A stretch of 64,000 nucleotides of DNA, from assembly GCA_964030785.1 (NCBI GenBank), contig OZ034977.1, forward strand, positions 30,651,152 through 30,715,151, read 5' to 3'. The stretch's first letter is position 1. Each line of letters begins with the position of its first letter. The notes beneath the pieces are model-generated. The model saw only the letters and a list, made by a program, of their open reading frames with translations, was not told where the DNA came from and made no database searches. The position numbers were made by a program, and so were the translations under genes. Positions 19,081 through 33,200 of this stretch are shown one piece after another. Source of the DNA: Siderastrea siderea (Eukaryota > Cnidaria > Anthozoa > Scleractinia > Rhizangiidae).

Positions 19081-20880
19081 GCCATGTTTTAGGATTTTGA
19101 ACAACACGAAAATGCGATTCCTGCTTACCAAAAAGACTAGGCATAGCTATTTTTAGTATTTAGCAAGATACAGATGTAAGCTCCAATGGTTTTTACACCA
19201 TGAAATAAATTTGCATACTAACTACAATAATGACAGTAATACAGATTTCGAAGCGGCTCTACATTTCGAGCCAACATCTCGATCAGTACCAAAGCAGTTC
19301 CGTTCTCCCATCACTTCAATGCAAAATACAATTGACTTGCTCTATGAGAGAATCAAATTTTCTTTGAAAAAGAAGAAAAGCGGTTTATATGCCATCGAAA
19401 TGACCTATAACTTATCCAACACCCACAAAACAAATAAACAAACAAAAATAAGAAAAAGGCAATTTATGGCAAAATATTGCGTTTACCCCATTCAACAAGG
19501 AGCACTCTTCGACTGCAAGAACGCGAGGAAATTGAGACTCACTCGGCCTCGGAGAGGCGACATCGAATTTCGAATTCTCTTGGAAAAAGCCTCGCAAATG
19601 CCGCTCCACATCCGATGCCCTCTTGGAATTTTTTTCGATGCACTAATGTTGACAGTGTTGAATGAAATGGTGAATTGGCCAGTGTTCAAGTTTTGAGTCC
19701 GTGGATGGAATTCTTTACGAAATGAAGGTTCTTGAGTAATACTTAATGTACATGTGTCTCTTTTTGCCTTCAATTTTCCATAGGTACGATGAAAAAACAA
19801 ACTCAGCTAGGGTATAAAATTCCAGCCGCTGATTGAATCATTGATCGAATTTTTTTAGATTTTTTTAAAATATGGCATTTGATGACCCCTCGCTTCCGGA
19901 GTTCTCGATCTCTTTATGAGATCAACATTTTGAATTCGTTTTCGTGGAAGAACAGAATTTACACGTCACCGAATACTGCGAAAATCGGATCGAAATCTTC
20001 ATAATCTTCCAACACCACAATTCAGAATCTTCCGATACCTCCTGCGGTGACTACCATCCCTTTCAAGTGAAAATAAGGAAGCCGAGCTTTCGATCCGATC
20101 AACGCAAAAAATATGAGCTTTTTTCCTGTCTTTTAAAGAGAAAGCAAGAAAACGCCACGAAAAGAAGCAGAGGGCTTCTTCATCCTTGACTTAACCCACC
20201 GCGATTCTTCTATTCTCCTATTCATATAGCGCCACGTCGTTGAAACATGGTTCCTTGTTTGTGCCTCAAGCGCTAGTTTAAGCCCAGTTGCCGCTAAACG
20301 TGATGATCCCTCCAGACGCCAGTTGTCGACAACAAGAAAATCCAAAATAGTGCCACGATGAAAGCACGCACTCAATTTTTCATGTACTTCGACATATTCA
20401 CAAGCGGTGACCAAAAAGATTATTGCTCAGGGTTCTTTGTTTGCAGATCAGTTCGATTTTTGTTCTAACTGATTGACTTTCGAAGCGAAGACAATAATAT
20501 CTCACACAATTACATCCATTGAATTTGATCGAAAATTGTTTGTCCAGCGCGGAATTTGCATACGTGAAAGTTAGAACTCTTTGTTTTGTGTAAATCCACT
20601 TCTTACATACATTTTCGATTAAAAACTTCCATTCATTCACATGTTAACAATGTCGTAATCGTGAATTTTCCACATCAATGGATCTCGGGGACTAAAGCTT
20701 CGAAGATTCACGAGTCTGGCCTTGCTGACTATCCAGATCAGCTCTGGATTGAAGAATTAAGGCATTCACCTTTTAAAAAGGTCTTCGGTGATATTTGTTT
20801 GAGATAAATACTTCCTGATTTCTAGCCTGGTGTTTTGAGCAGAAAATAATCGAACCACCTTTTGCCCTCATGCCACATTT
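19081..20880. other. Intergenic stretch upstream of the KMT2E/SETD5-like gene
   Basis: Overlapping open frames on both strands between 19211 and 20640 show no domain or exon-like border. A decayed 115-bp-type monomer (TTTTGAGTCCGTGGATGGAA) lies near 19690. Confidence 0.35.
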
Positions 20881-20889
20881 TGTTGTTTC

Positions 20890-20945
20890 CTGTGTTACGT
20901 CACTAAAAGCGTCACGTGACAACAGGTGAGAGCGCATGCGCAACA
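20890..20945 (+). promoter_or_regulatory. Promoter-like block with CRE-, E-box- and NRF1-like sites
   Basis: Within 50 bases: TTACGTCA (20895-20902, CRE-like), GTCACGTGAC (20911-20920, palindromic E-box) and GCGCATGCGCAA (20932-20943, NRF1-like). All three are typical of TATA-less housekeeping promoters. The block lies about 230 bases before the proposed start codon. Functional assignment is inference. Confidence 0.5.
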
Positions 20946-20990
20946 GCACTAAATTCGTCTCCCTTTCGTAAGCAGCAAGAGTAACTGCAA

Positions 20991-21020
20991 ATGGCGTTGA
21001 GTGAGTCGTATTTTTTGTGA
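20991..21020 (+). other. Short upstream open reading frame in the 5' leader
   Basis: ATGGCGTTGAGTGAGTCGTA then TTTTTTGTGA: nine codons before a stop, with a strong -3 A context, ahead of the main start at 21178. If transcription begins upstream of 20991 it could dampen initiation at the weaker main start. Confidence 0.3.
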
Positions 21021-21177
21021 AAATACTTCGGCAAACGGTGTTATATCTGGTCATTTCAAAAAGCATACGCCTTCGTACAAGTTTGGGGTGTCGACACTTT
21101 CTTCGTGTGTGCTTCAGTGATATTTTGGCTGTGGAAATTTGAACTTACTTTACCCAAGTGTAAAGAGCACGAGTTAG

Positions 21178-21221
21178 ATGACTGTTGTCTTGCTCGACCA
21201 ACCCTTAACGGACGTTGTTAG
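21178..21221 (+). CDS. KMT2E/SETD5-like exon 1 (proposed start)
   Basis: Reads [14 protein letters not shown] and ends at a strong donor (TTAG/GTAAGT). Phase 2 joins exon 2 to give [13 protein letters not shown] in frame. Hydrophobic starts of similar length exist in vertebrate relatives. The base at -3 is T, so initiation at the internal Met of exon 2 is the alternative. Confidence 0.6.
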
Positions 21222-24200
21222 GTAAGTCGAATACGTCATGTTTTCGCCCTCTATGTACGCCACTATTTCTTTGAAATACAGTATTTCGATTATCTATCAC
21301 TAAAGAGTATATCTGAGTGCAAATCCATCGGCCATCCTATTTCTGTCTAATAAGGATGGTGTTTGTACATGTATGAACGTTTGTATTATAACCAAGCCTG
21401 GCTAAGCTACATCAAGAGCTGTGTTATAACGAGATCGAATGAGTTTTTCTCGCTGCGAGTGTAGCTTCATAATTCAATTTTAGCTAGGTGGTACGCTTTT
21501 TACCGGCACCTCTCGTAGTACAGTTTTCATGTTTAAGTGAAACTAGATATCAGTGATGGATTTAATATGGCTGCGTTCAGAGGCGAAGACTCGGTGCAAA
21601 TGTACGCCTACTTTACGTTTTCCTTGACTGCTGAACGAAATAATGCCGTAGAAATTGAAGTTTTGATGTAGCTGCACCTTTTGTTTGCTGTTATTGAGCG
21701 CCATAACGCTTACCTCTGGCTAAATGTTTCCCTCTACGCTGGCCCCCTGCAAGTATAAACTGAAAGTAGATCGATCGATCCAGCTCTCTGAGAATTTGTA
21801 AGCTTATAGCAAATGATTACTAATTTGACCTTACCCATCAAAATGTACTTGATTCGGTAAAATTACAGCTTCACAGTCAATGAATTCGACGACTTTCAGC
21901 TCGTAATCGCTAGAACTAACCAACTTCACTCCGCACTGCTGTTATGTGTTTGAAATTTGTAGTTATTACGAGCGAAATTGTTCCAATCATGGCAATGTCT
22001 TGGATCTGCCAATCACTCTTATTTCGGAAAGCTAGCTTCTAAAATGTGCTTTTACTTGTGTAACATTCGAATAGTTTATATATTTTGACAATTATTTCTT
22101 ATCCTGAGTTTGCCAGTGCGTTTTAAATACGCGAACATTACATCGTTAATCGCAGAAACGTGTGCATGCGTCCGCCATTTTGTTTGAGCTTGTGTTTTTT
22201 ATACGACGGGCCTAGAATAGAAATTTCTTGAGTAATATTGCTCCTTCTCGAGTTATTTAAACAATGCTTTATGGTGGAACGGATGAAAATACTCTGTAAG
22301 ATTTACCCTGCTAGTTCTGATGTGTTTTCTTAAGCGAAGACACTTAAATTTTGAGGTTGTTTGGTGAATTTATGGGGCTGACTTTCGTGCTGTTATGAGC
22401 GAACGCCGAACCTGGGCGGGAAGGAGGCCTCATCGAATCCAGGAAAATAAAAAAGCACTTTCTCAGGAAATGCCTTTTACCACTTAGACGGTGGAATAAA
22501 GTTCATTTCTGCTTTTAAAATACGTGCATTAGAAAGGTGTGTCTCGTAGCGTTCATCTTTTTCTGGTGTTCAAATATTTATCGATTCTCAGTTCGTTTCA
22601 CCGAATCGAACCTTTCTTCCGATTGGAATGTTTACTGTAATTTCGATGCCCTTCTTCGTTTTAATTGAATTTTACGCCATGTTTTGCTCTTAAAAGCTAT
22701 GTTTGCTGTTGGTAGTCGTCTGAATGTTGTAAAATTGTGGTCGGGAAGGAATGAACCCGTCTGACAAAAACGTGTCAGTTTGAACGACTAACATCTGCTT
22801 GGTCGGGTGCTTTCCACTATGGATGTTATCATTTATGCATGTCCTGTCGTTGTACAAGCCTTTTTTCCACCACATCTTGATTATTTCATGTTTTAGAGAC
22901 TGATTTTAACCATGTTTAGGCAGTTTAGGTGTATATTAGTTTCACCTATTTTGAATGAAGGGAACGGGTTTAAGAACATGTTCGTTTCGCCGCGAATATT
23001 TTTACGTTCCGCTTGGATTTTTGTCGCAATTTGCATGTATTTTTCATGACGTGTTTTTCGCTTTGTGTTTGGCAGCGTGTTGAAAAAGCGAGAAATTATC
23101 TTCTCTGGTCTTTCGCTTCAACGTGATATAAAACGCTGCAAAGTAGTTTTCCGATGTTGTCTCGTTTAGGGCAGAGTTCAAAGAAGTAGAGAATTTTTTC
23201 ATTTATTTTTCTCTCAGAATCGATCGTTTGATGTGAGATCTGTGGATGCTTAGTTTACTTTCACAGTAACTGTCAAATGTATTGTTCAATGAAGGTTCTC
23301 CTTTAATCTTGATTCATTTATTTTGAATTTCTAGTTTGCGATTGTTTCTCTTGAGGCCCCATTTTCCATCATGACAACATGTATCATAGTTTCGTTTGGA
23401 AAACGAACTACTAGTATAAACATTCATTTTATAAGAATAGATCCAAGATTACAACCTTGAGGCTTTTGAGAAGTAACTTTGGTCATTCTCGGACAGTATA
23501 AACCTTGACAAGGCATTTCTTATTTTAGCTTGCGTTGTACAATTTATTTGTGCCTTGAATTTAAAGAAAAGGCTTTTGATAGGCAAAAACTTCTATTACA
23601 ACAGCTTCTATAGCCAACATCTGTTAGCTTTTTTGAAATCTACACAGGTTTCTAGGACCTAAAGCACCGTTAATCACAACTTGGCAGTGTACTGGGGTGG
23701 CTCTTGCAATTATTACAATCCAACTCTGTTTATTGGACATCTGATGTTTAAATAGCAAGAATATTTTATCCTTATTTTGTTGACAGCCTTTGTGTCACCC
23801 AAATGCAAATAAATCTTTCTATAGGCCATGCGCCATTTATCCCACTTTGTGTAAAGAACCCTTTTTTCAAATTTCCTTGAATTTTAGCAGCTTTTACGTG
23901 TGTATCTGCCACACTCTTGCATCTTTGCATGACCATTCATTAGTTGATGTTGTCTCCTGCAAGCCTGTGAATTTACATTATTTTGGTTCAATGTGAAAAG
24001 TGTGGCCTGTTGCCTCATTTCATATTTATGACGTAAAATTCAATTTATTCTTCCTGTGATATGTTGCATTTTGAACGAGTGTTTTTCTAGATTTTCCTTT
24101 TTGATCTTCCAGAGGCTTTAAATAACAGTTATACAGTATAGCTACAAGTGCATGGCCCTATCTCCATCTATTTGTGGCCCGTAATTGTATAGCTTGTCAA

Positions 24201-27200
24201 CCATGTGGACATCAATATAATACATTATTTTCATAAGGGTTTATCAGTAACAATCTTGGTTTTGATGTGTTCCTGCTATTCAGTTCCCATCGCACAAGTT
24301 CTGTATTGTCTTTGGATCAATACTGTATTCAAATTGCAGTGGAGCAAGAATCCTTGATGAGACACTCGGGTTGTGTTGCTGAACAAGCTCACTTTTTCAG
24401 TGTGGCAAAGCTTGCTTTGAAAGTGACTATTGTCATTAAGACCTAACAAGGAACACATTAATGCCAAGTCTTAGTCATTTCACAAGTAATATAAGTATTT
24501 GAATGAAATATCTTAGTTGATCACCATCATAATACCCTATGATTCAGACATGAATCTTTTATTCAAATGTACTGCATGTACAGAGCACAATATATTCCAT
24601 GCCAGATGTTTCTCAGCTCCTTTCTTGCTAGGAGTTTCAAAGTACGCATTTGATCAATTTTCCAAAATTTTTGTTTTCAAAAATTGAGGGGAAAAAGCAT
24701 CACAAGAAAGTACCACCCAGTAGCTTTCCTTGAATAGTCACACCTTAAGATTTCATCCACAGACTCAAAAGTTGGAACCACCTGGTACAGCATAATACAT
24801 GTACACATAACCTCAGCAAAGTACTGCCCAGTAGCTTTCATTTGAATGGTCACACTTTAAGATCTTATCCACAGACTCAAAGCTAAGACACCTTGTACAC
24901 TCTGTAGTGCATCATAAACAGTGCTATAGGACAGTGCTATATGGTTACTTTTGAGGGTTTCAATCATAGACCCACCTTGTACAGCTTGATAAACAGTAGC
25001 ACAGGAAGTTATTGCTCAAGAGTTCACTTGAATGGTTAAACCTCTCAATGTCGTCCTTGTTTAGCTTAGCTTGTTTCCTTCTCTTCCAGTTGAGAACTGG
25101 TCAGCTGCTCTCATTTGAATGATACTGTTCATGTATTGGATATCAACCCCAGTCTAAACCATATAAAATGACTTTGACAGTTGTATTTTCTAGATTGGGA
25201 ATGGTTAACACATTTATGGCCTTTAAGTAACTTGTGAAAAATATTTTGATTTTTGCCTAAAGGCCTGCTTGGTTTGTCGAGCACAGTCGTGGATCATGGC
25301 TTCATTCTTAGTGATGGTTAAGCTTCCATCCCCTGATGAAACATGCAGCTAAAAAGTAATGAGTGTCAACCTTCTGATAGAAACAGCACCCTTAGGCATT
25401 TCCAAGCCCATGACTGCTGGATCTGAGTAAGTATGATCAGCAGGTAATTTCTCGTTAGCTTGTCTATATACCATTTCAAGCAATCATGTGATGAGAATAA
25501 AGAGTAACTGCTGAGTGGTAGTGTCTTAATATATGGGGCACTGAAATCTCAGAGCAAATATGAAAACAATTTATTGGATTTAGCTAAGGAGAATTGCTAT
25601 TTTAAGCTATGGTCTAAAAAGTGTGTGGTTTTCTTACCATACCCTGTTTCATGGAAAAAGTGAAAAGTAGATTGACTTAAAAAGTGATTAATATTCCTAT
25701 AATTTGTGTTTTTTTTAAAGTCTGATACATGGTTTGAGTATTGTTGTTCACTTGTCTCCAAGAGTTTTTCCCTAGTTCTTGAGTTTTTCTTCTGGCTATT
25801 GTACTGTACCATGATTTCCAAATTCATGTTTGATCAAAATATAGCTTGGTGAAGGTGACTCACTTAAATTTATTTGTCCCTGTGTATCTCCATCCCCTAT
25901 TTTCCAAAACTGTACACAATAACACTCCAAGTTGCAAGCATTTTTGTGGTCATGACGAGAAGAAAAAGATAGTGGCAACTAAAAATTTGTTCTAAAGAAC
26001 ACCGGCATTTGAATCATAAAACTTTTGGGATTTTATTCATACTCTCAAAAGTCGTTACCCTCTTTGTACAGGATGTTAATTAACCAATAAATGGCTGTGC
26101 AGCCCAAAACCAACCACGAGGGACTGCAGGGTTTAGGACGTTATCACCTTTATTGACAGCAGGTGTTTTTGAGAACCAACTGATGCACCGGGTAGAGTTC
26201 TAACAAAAGGTGCCCAAGCTAGAGCTTTTGGTTAAATTTGAGCAGAGTTACACAAAAGAGAGAAAAATTTTCTTGTGAAGTTCAAGCAAAATTTGGCCCT
26301 TTCCATAATGGTTAGGTGAAATCTGAGTTCTAAAACCTGAAAGGTTGGTCTGTTCTGGTACACGTATCTCAAAATTTTAAACTGCGTATGACTGTGAAGT
26401 CAAATTTGCAAAAGTGCCTTGGAAGTACGCCTATAGAAGGGGTTTTTTAGACCTTTGGACCAAAAATTGAGCAGATTTGGCCCAAAATATGGCATTCATA
26501 GCTTGAAATGGCTGGGTTTTTTTAGCAAAAAGCTGGCCATCAGTTGGTTAAAAAACAATCCTGCTTAATTTTTAGCTTTAATTTGAAAGGTCCAAACTAT
26601 AGGATTTCGTCCCCGGACTCAAAAGTTAGAACCACGTTTTACAGTATAATAGCACCACTTATTTTCTTTCACTTGAACAGTCACGCTTTAGGGTTTTATT
26701 GACAGACTCATAACTTAGAAGCCAAGATCAGCACGGTAAACAGTACCACAGGAAAGTACTGTTATGTAGCTTTCATTTGATTGGTCACACTAAAATTTTG
26801 CCCAGACTCAAAAGTCTGAACGACCTTGTACATTTACAGCATAATTAACCGTACTAGGGGAGAGTATTGCTCAATAGCCTTTGCTTGAAAGGTCACACCG
26901 TAGGGGACCACATACTTTATCTTGCAACCTCTTGCACAGGCTGGAGAAATAGGAGAATATGCAATGTATCACAGTTAAGTGCCACTCAGTAGGGATTATT
27001 TCAGTGTCACTGTAAGGTTTTTACAAATACATTGTAAATTTATGTCAACTCAGAGCTTAGGTTTGATTGGGAATCCATCCAGTGCACACAATGAACATGT
27101 ATTGTGATTATTTTTATTCTTGCTCCGTACTTGCTATCTTTATCTAACATACTTGTCAGTTGTTGCTAAGAAACAGGAGTATTTCTGTGTAATACCATCC

Positions 27201-30200
27201 GCAATTGCATGTTCCAAACAAGGAGAACAATGCCTTTTGTTATCACAAAAATAACAGTACCCTCTGTTAGCACATATAGTTATGACAATACGATTTGTTT
27301 GCTTGGGCTTAAAACTTCTCTTACATGACGTATGAGACTGAGGAATTTAAACAATTCAATGAAATACATGTAAGCGGCTCAGGCCATCACTGGAACCTAA
27401 ACCGCTTTCATTGTAAAACAAACGTATTACCCAGAAACCTGATATCTAGTTTTCAGAGCATGTTAGCATAATGTTTTTTAAGCGAGTGGCAACATACAGT
27501 ACCGGGCTACTGAATAGCTTTTCTTTGAACAGTTGCGCCGTAGGTTTCTGTCCACAGACTAAGAAATAATATCCACCACAACAGGACAGATGTGCTTTGA
27601 TTTCATTTGAATGACCTCACTTAAATTATCATCCAGTCTTTAAAGATAAAACCACGTCACACTTTTCAAGATTTGTCTGTTAACCAAAGAGGAAAGTTTA
27701 TGACCAAATTTGAGTCATTTTGTAATCATTGTATCTTGTTGTGCTAATTTTAGGGTTAAATATTCTGAGAGCATTAACATTCCAAATGTCTTGGGGATTT
27801 AGTTTCATGTTCTATAGTTGTATCATTGCTGCAACTTGATACATGCATGTTGAGACTTAGGAATGTAAAATAATATGATTTTGTTTGCCCTTTGGCTCTT
27901 ATTGTAATCAGAAACCATGTCAACGAGTTTGGAATAATGTTTTCTGTTTTAACCTTTCAATACTAGACTTGAACTGATCATTCTGATTTCCGATTAATAT
28001 TGCCCCCCAAATTTGGTGTACATTGAACGTGCTGCCAATTCTCATAAACCTGTCTTCTCGACACTGTGTGGAGGTTGCAGGGGGAAGTATTTGCTTGAGA
28101 TTTTGGAAATTATGGGAACCGAATCTAAAGCATTTATTTTATTGACTAGCCATTGAAAATGCACAGGTTTTTTTAATCTGATAACTGAACAAGCTATTTT
28201 AGCTTTATTTGAGTTTACCTAAGTATCACAGAATAATCAATAGCTGTAACCCCTGATTGCTTTTGGTTCAAGTGACTTCTCACCAACTAAAACTGAAAGT
28301 ACAGTAGTTTCCTTTGGTTCACTCATTCATTTTCATTAATTTAACCATCATTACACGAAACAGTTTTCTTTTTCCGTGATAATGGAACATATTTTTTCAC
28401 TGAGACATGGTTTTGTATGTTACGAAGACAATAAAATCAGTAAAATTTCTTTTGATATTGAATACAAGTACTTTGAGATGCCCCCTGACTTGTCATTTCT
28501 GTTGAATTTCACAATCTAGAAGAGGCTTCAGAAGCCCCACCTACGGTGTATGTTTGTCTTCAGTAAATTTTTCATAACAAATCTCAATCACCACCTTGCA
28601 GTTTATTTGTTAACTGTGCAAGGTTTTTGTTAGCAACAATGTATGTGTACATTTCTAGATACATAGATTTAGTTTCCCTTTTATTGCATGCAACACTGAA
28701 CTGTTGCATTTCTCGAGTTCTAAGTACTTAATTTTGTGACATTTTTCATTACCTAACAAGCAAAGTGCTATTGTTTTGCTAATCAAGTGTTTTCTCTTGT
28801 CAACAGTCCTCAGCCGGCAGAGTCTAGCACTGCCCCCAAAATGCCCACTATTGCATCCATCCGACATACACCACATATATTGGTGAGCTTAATAATTGTA
28901 GTTGTAACGTCATGGAATTAATCCCTTTACTCCCGAACCTTCCTTCTGAAAGTCAAAACAAGAACAAAAAATTGAATTTCATTTTGCAGAATATCAAGAA
29001 ACATTGTTAGCTGTTATTTGAATGGATACACACTGAGGTTTTATCCACAGACTAAAAAGTTTGAACCACCTTGTGCAGCATAACAGAAAAGTACTGCTAA
29101 ACAGTTTTAAAACAGTCACAACCCACAGACTCCAAAGTTAGAAATCTTGTTTATCATAATGTGAGCATATTATGCTGCAGTGTAAAAAGCAATGATTGAT
29201 CAAGTTTTGAACCTTAGAATATGCATGATATGGAAAGGCACCATAAGAAACTACTGTAACAGTGTACAAATTAATTCAACACAAATTGACTTCATGAGCT
29301 ATTTATTCCAGGATCATAATTATGGTCAGCCTCCACCCGAGACCCCCCCTGACTCCAACAGTCCTGGACCCGAGGAAGGTGACACTGGAAATGAAGATGA
29401 TGACGATGAAGGCATAACACGGTGTATATGGTAAGGGGACATATGTGACCGTGAACGGGAAAACGTACCTTAACGCTTATCCGTTAAACGGGCAATACCG
29501 TTAAGCATCTGTTAGTTATCCGATAGAAAGCTTTCTCAAAAACATTACAGGCGTTAGCCTAACCGTTAGCCATTAGCGTCAGACCTTTAGAATGGACAGT
29601 GAAACCGTTAACAAAAATTCTGTATCCGTTAGCCGTTAACTTAAGGCCGTTAGAACGGACAACGCAACCGTTAACAAAAATTCTGTATCCGTTAGAATGG
29701 GTAGCAGAGCCGTTAGGAAAAATTAGCATCCATTAAACGGGTAATGTAGCTGTTTGACATCCGTTAGAATGGCATTGCAAATTGCTTGAAGTAAAGAATA
29801 ATCAAATAATGCGCGCCTCCTTACGTAGACTGTGTAAAATGCAAGCCAAAACGGAGAGGAGCCATGAATCATCACACCATGAATGCGTGTGTGACTTCTT
29901 TCGAAGTTATAATTATTTTAAAGTCCTACTGTGTACTGCGATAAAAAATACAGGTCTTCTTTTCCCTTTAAATTTATTTGGAAATAAATAAAGCACAATT
30001 TGCTATGACAAAATGGTCCCAAAACGGAAGAGGAACTTTGTTTTATTTCACAAGTTGCCAATCCGAAATTTGCATAAAGTTGTTTACTGTGTTTGTCGTG
30101 TAATTCGAAACGTGCGAAATAGCCATGTCGAAGGTTTGACGATTTTTTTAGATTTGATGCACTGTTGACTCTGACTCTGAATCGAAAGAGACAAATTCTG

Positions 30201-33200
30201 AACAAAGTGACAAAACAACCTTTTTTCTGATGAAGCCAGCGCCAGCCAAATTTCATTCCAGTCACTCATCGCTATAAGTGATGTGACTTCAAAAGTTACT
30301 GCTTTCGCAGCGGTATTATGAAACGTAAACTTTCTCGTGAGCAAATTTGAATTGGGTACAACGTTTTTAAAACTAGAGAGAAAACCATAATTCAGAACCA
30401 GTACAGGCGTCATAACCATTGTTTAAAATGAAAACTAGTTCACCAACGAGTTTGTTTACAAGCTAAGCACATTGAGCTGCTCATTAGTCGTGATCGGATT
30501 ATTCCGCTTGTGTGACATCCAGAAATTTGCATCAGATTACATTCAGCGCTTGTCTTGATGATCCTCGAAGTGAGACGCGACACTTTGATTGCGTTTTGCT
30601 TTCGGTGGAAACATTTTTCATTCAATTATAAAGGGAATCGGCAATTCGCGTGTCATTTTATTTAGCATTGTGATAGATAAGATTGTTCGGCAGATCAGTA
30701 ACATCAGACTACAAGCTTAACCGCTGCACCTATCCGTTCGTCGATATAGTTGTATTGATGCTAACGTCCTATTAACCGTTAGATACTTTCACGGTATCCG
30801 TTAGATGTTTTTCTCAACCGTTAAACGGCTCCAGCCATCCGTTAGAGCAAATTGGGCAACCGTTAAAACGTTTTCAGTATCCGTTAGGCATATCTAAAAG
30901 AATGTTTTAAGGATCCGTTAGGCACAACTCATTAGCTGTTAAAACGTTAGGATAAAGCGTTAGAACGCTTTGAAGGCCGTTAACTATCCATTAACTATCC
31001 GTTAGTTTTTACCCGTTTAACGGATAAGCGTTAAAGTACGTTTTCCCGTTCATGGTCACATGTGAGGCTGTCCACTCTGTTCATTCAATCAAATAGAGTA
31101 AACTACCGTGTGGCACTAAATTTTTGCGGTTCTAATTTTTGCGATTTTGTGGGGGGTTTTCACGATCCCTGCCAAAAAAAGTTCCCGCGAAAAAAATTTC
31201 CCGCAAAAAATTTACTCCGCTGTTGAAATTATATACAAACATCGCCTTATACATGTAATGTAAAATCATGTTGGTGCCCATTTACTTAAACCGTCTCTTC
31301 CTTCAGAAACAAAACATTGAGAAATAAAACGATGAAATTGCAGTTGGTACACTACAGGTATTTAGCTGTTAAAAGCCTTAAAGAAAAGGATTGTCTGAAG
31401 GTACTCCATTGATTGACTGATAAATGTGTTATACATCAGTGCATCTTGTTCACCTGCATTCAGTTGTTTTACTCAAAAAACAAAACAAGAATGTTAGAAT
31501 AGAAGGCAAGTTCCTGAAAGTCGCAAAAATTAATTCCCAGCAAGAAAAACCGGTTTTTCCCAATCGCAAAAATTAGTTCCTGCAAAACACAAAAAATCGC
31601 CTATTCACAAAATTAAACTCCCGTGAAAATTTATTGCTACACAGTACTAGATGGCTTATTGCAAGCAGTACACAAATGTGGTTTAGGGAACTGCAGGGCA
31701 TTAACTACACACTGTAGACTAGGCACCTTTATTTTTACAATATCTGCTATGACTTCACTGTTTCCAAACCATGAAGTATCTAACAGTGACGTTACTTCCC
31801 CTCTCAGGTAGGGATACATGTCTATACCAGGTTCCATCCCTTCTCCCAACATTGTACTGTATTTCCCCAAGAACAGTTCACCGGTGGAAATTTATACTTC
31901 TGGACGGGGAGAAGTAGTCCAGTGTGAAGGACCCAAAGAATGCTCGACAGCAAATTATATAATTGCGTGCTAAGGAAACATCTCTTTAAAAAGTAATAAC
32001 TTGTTCAAATGTTGATTGTTCAAATGTTGATTTCTTTATATGTATATTTGTCACTTGACTTCTTTTGTTGTATACTAAATAAATGTAAACACTACCCACC
32101 CAGACTAGCTACTGCTATTTGCAGGATAGTGTAGTCCTTTTTATTTTACTTATAAAATTGATTAATAAACTTTGAACTTTGATTGAAGCATGATTAGTTT
32201 GTGACATTCTCATTGCCATTGCTGTTGTGGTTGTGGTTGCATGAAGTTATCTTTATTGGATTTTAAACATAAGGGCCATTGTTCACAGAGAAAATTTCCT
32301 GTGTCTCCTGTCCCTCCCTGAATACCATGACTGACAATGCTTTTCCTTCCTTGCAGTGGGTTTGATCATGACGATGGTTACATGATTTGTTGTGACAAGT
32401 GCAGGTTGGTTGGTGTTTTTTTTTTTGGGCATTCCATTTTTACCCTTCATTTAGTTCTCTCCCTCTATAAAAACAGGTCCCCTCTCTCAGGTCTAAAAAT
32501 AAATACCTCTCCCTCTAGTACCCCCCTCCCAAAGACACATCCTAATCTTCTAAATTTGCAGATTTGTTCTGTTGGCTGAAATTTTGATAAAAACAATGTC
32601 AACCGCTATCTTTTGTTTTTGTGCTACTCCAGAATGTGTTTATTTTGTTGCTGAATGCTCAAGCTTCAAAAATTTGTCAGCTGTCATGCAGTTTGTTGAA
32701 ACAGTATCCATCGTATAACACAAGAAGTAAAACTGCATTCTGTGGACTGTGAATTTCATTCATTAGTGTCCCTCATAATAACAGAACTTTGACTTGGACA
32801 AGCGTAATAAGAATCCTCCCTCAAGTTGTTTGCTTCGGTAGCAAGCTTGTTCTCCTCTTAGATTCGTCCTGAAATTGGGAAGTTTTTCCAGTATATCACA
32901 AAAGCAATTTTTCATGATAGAAAAAATGAAGAAGTAAGAGATGTGATCTAATGTTGACTTTGTCCTTGTAGTGTATGGCAGCATATTGAGTGTATGGGGA
33001 TCAGCTCTGATGCAGTGCCGGAAAACTATCTCTGTGATCAATGCCAGCCAAGGTAAGACCATCACCCTGTCCTCTCAACTGTTTTTGAAAAGAGAAGTGC
33101 TGAGGGCACCAAAACCATGTTCTACAATGCCACCCAGAAATATGTGAACCATCAAATGCATTGGCAAGGCACTGTCAATGCGTTGCCAATGCGTTTGGTT

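Larger units (their letters stand above)
21222..28806 (+). other. KMT2E/SETD5-like intron 1 (7.6 kb)
   Basis: The first intron is by far the longest and carries arrays of the 115-bp-type repeat (24740-25050, 26585-26905, 27510-27660). Its first ~2.5 kb are free of recognisable repeats, which would suit intronic regulatory sequence, but no specific element is shown. Confidence 0.5.

Noticed and set aside
19211..19696. 161-codon plus-strand frame
   Set aside because: Low-complexity Lys-rich start, no domain, and overlapping open frames on the opposite strand.
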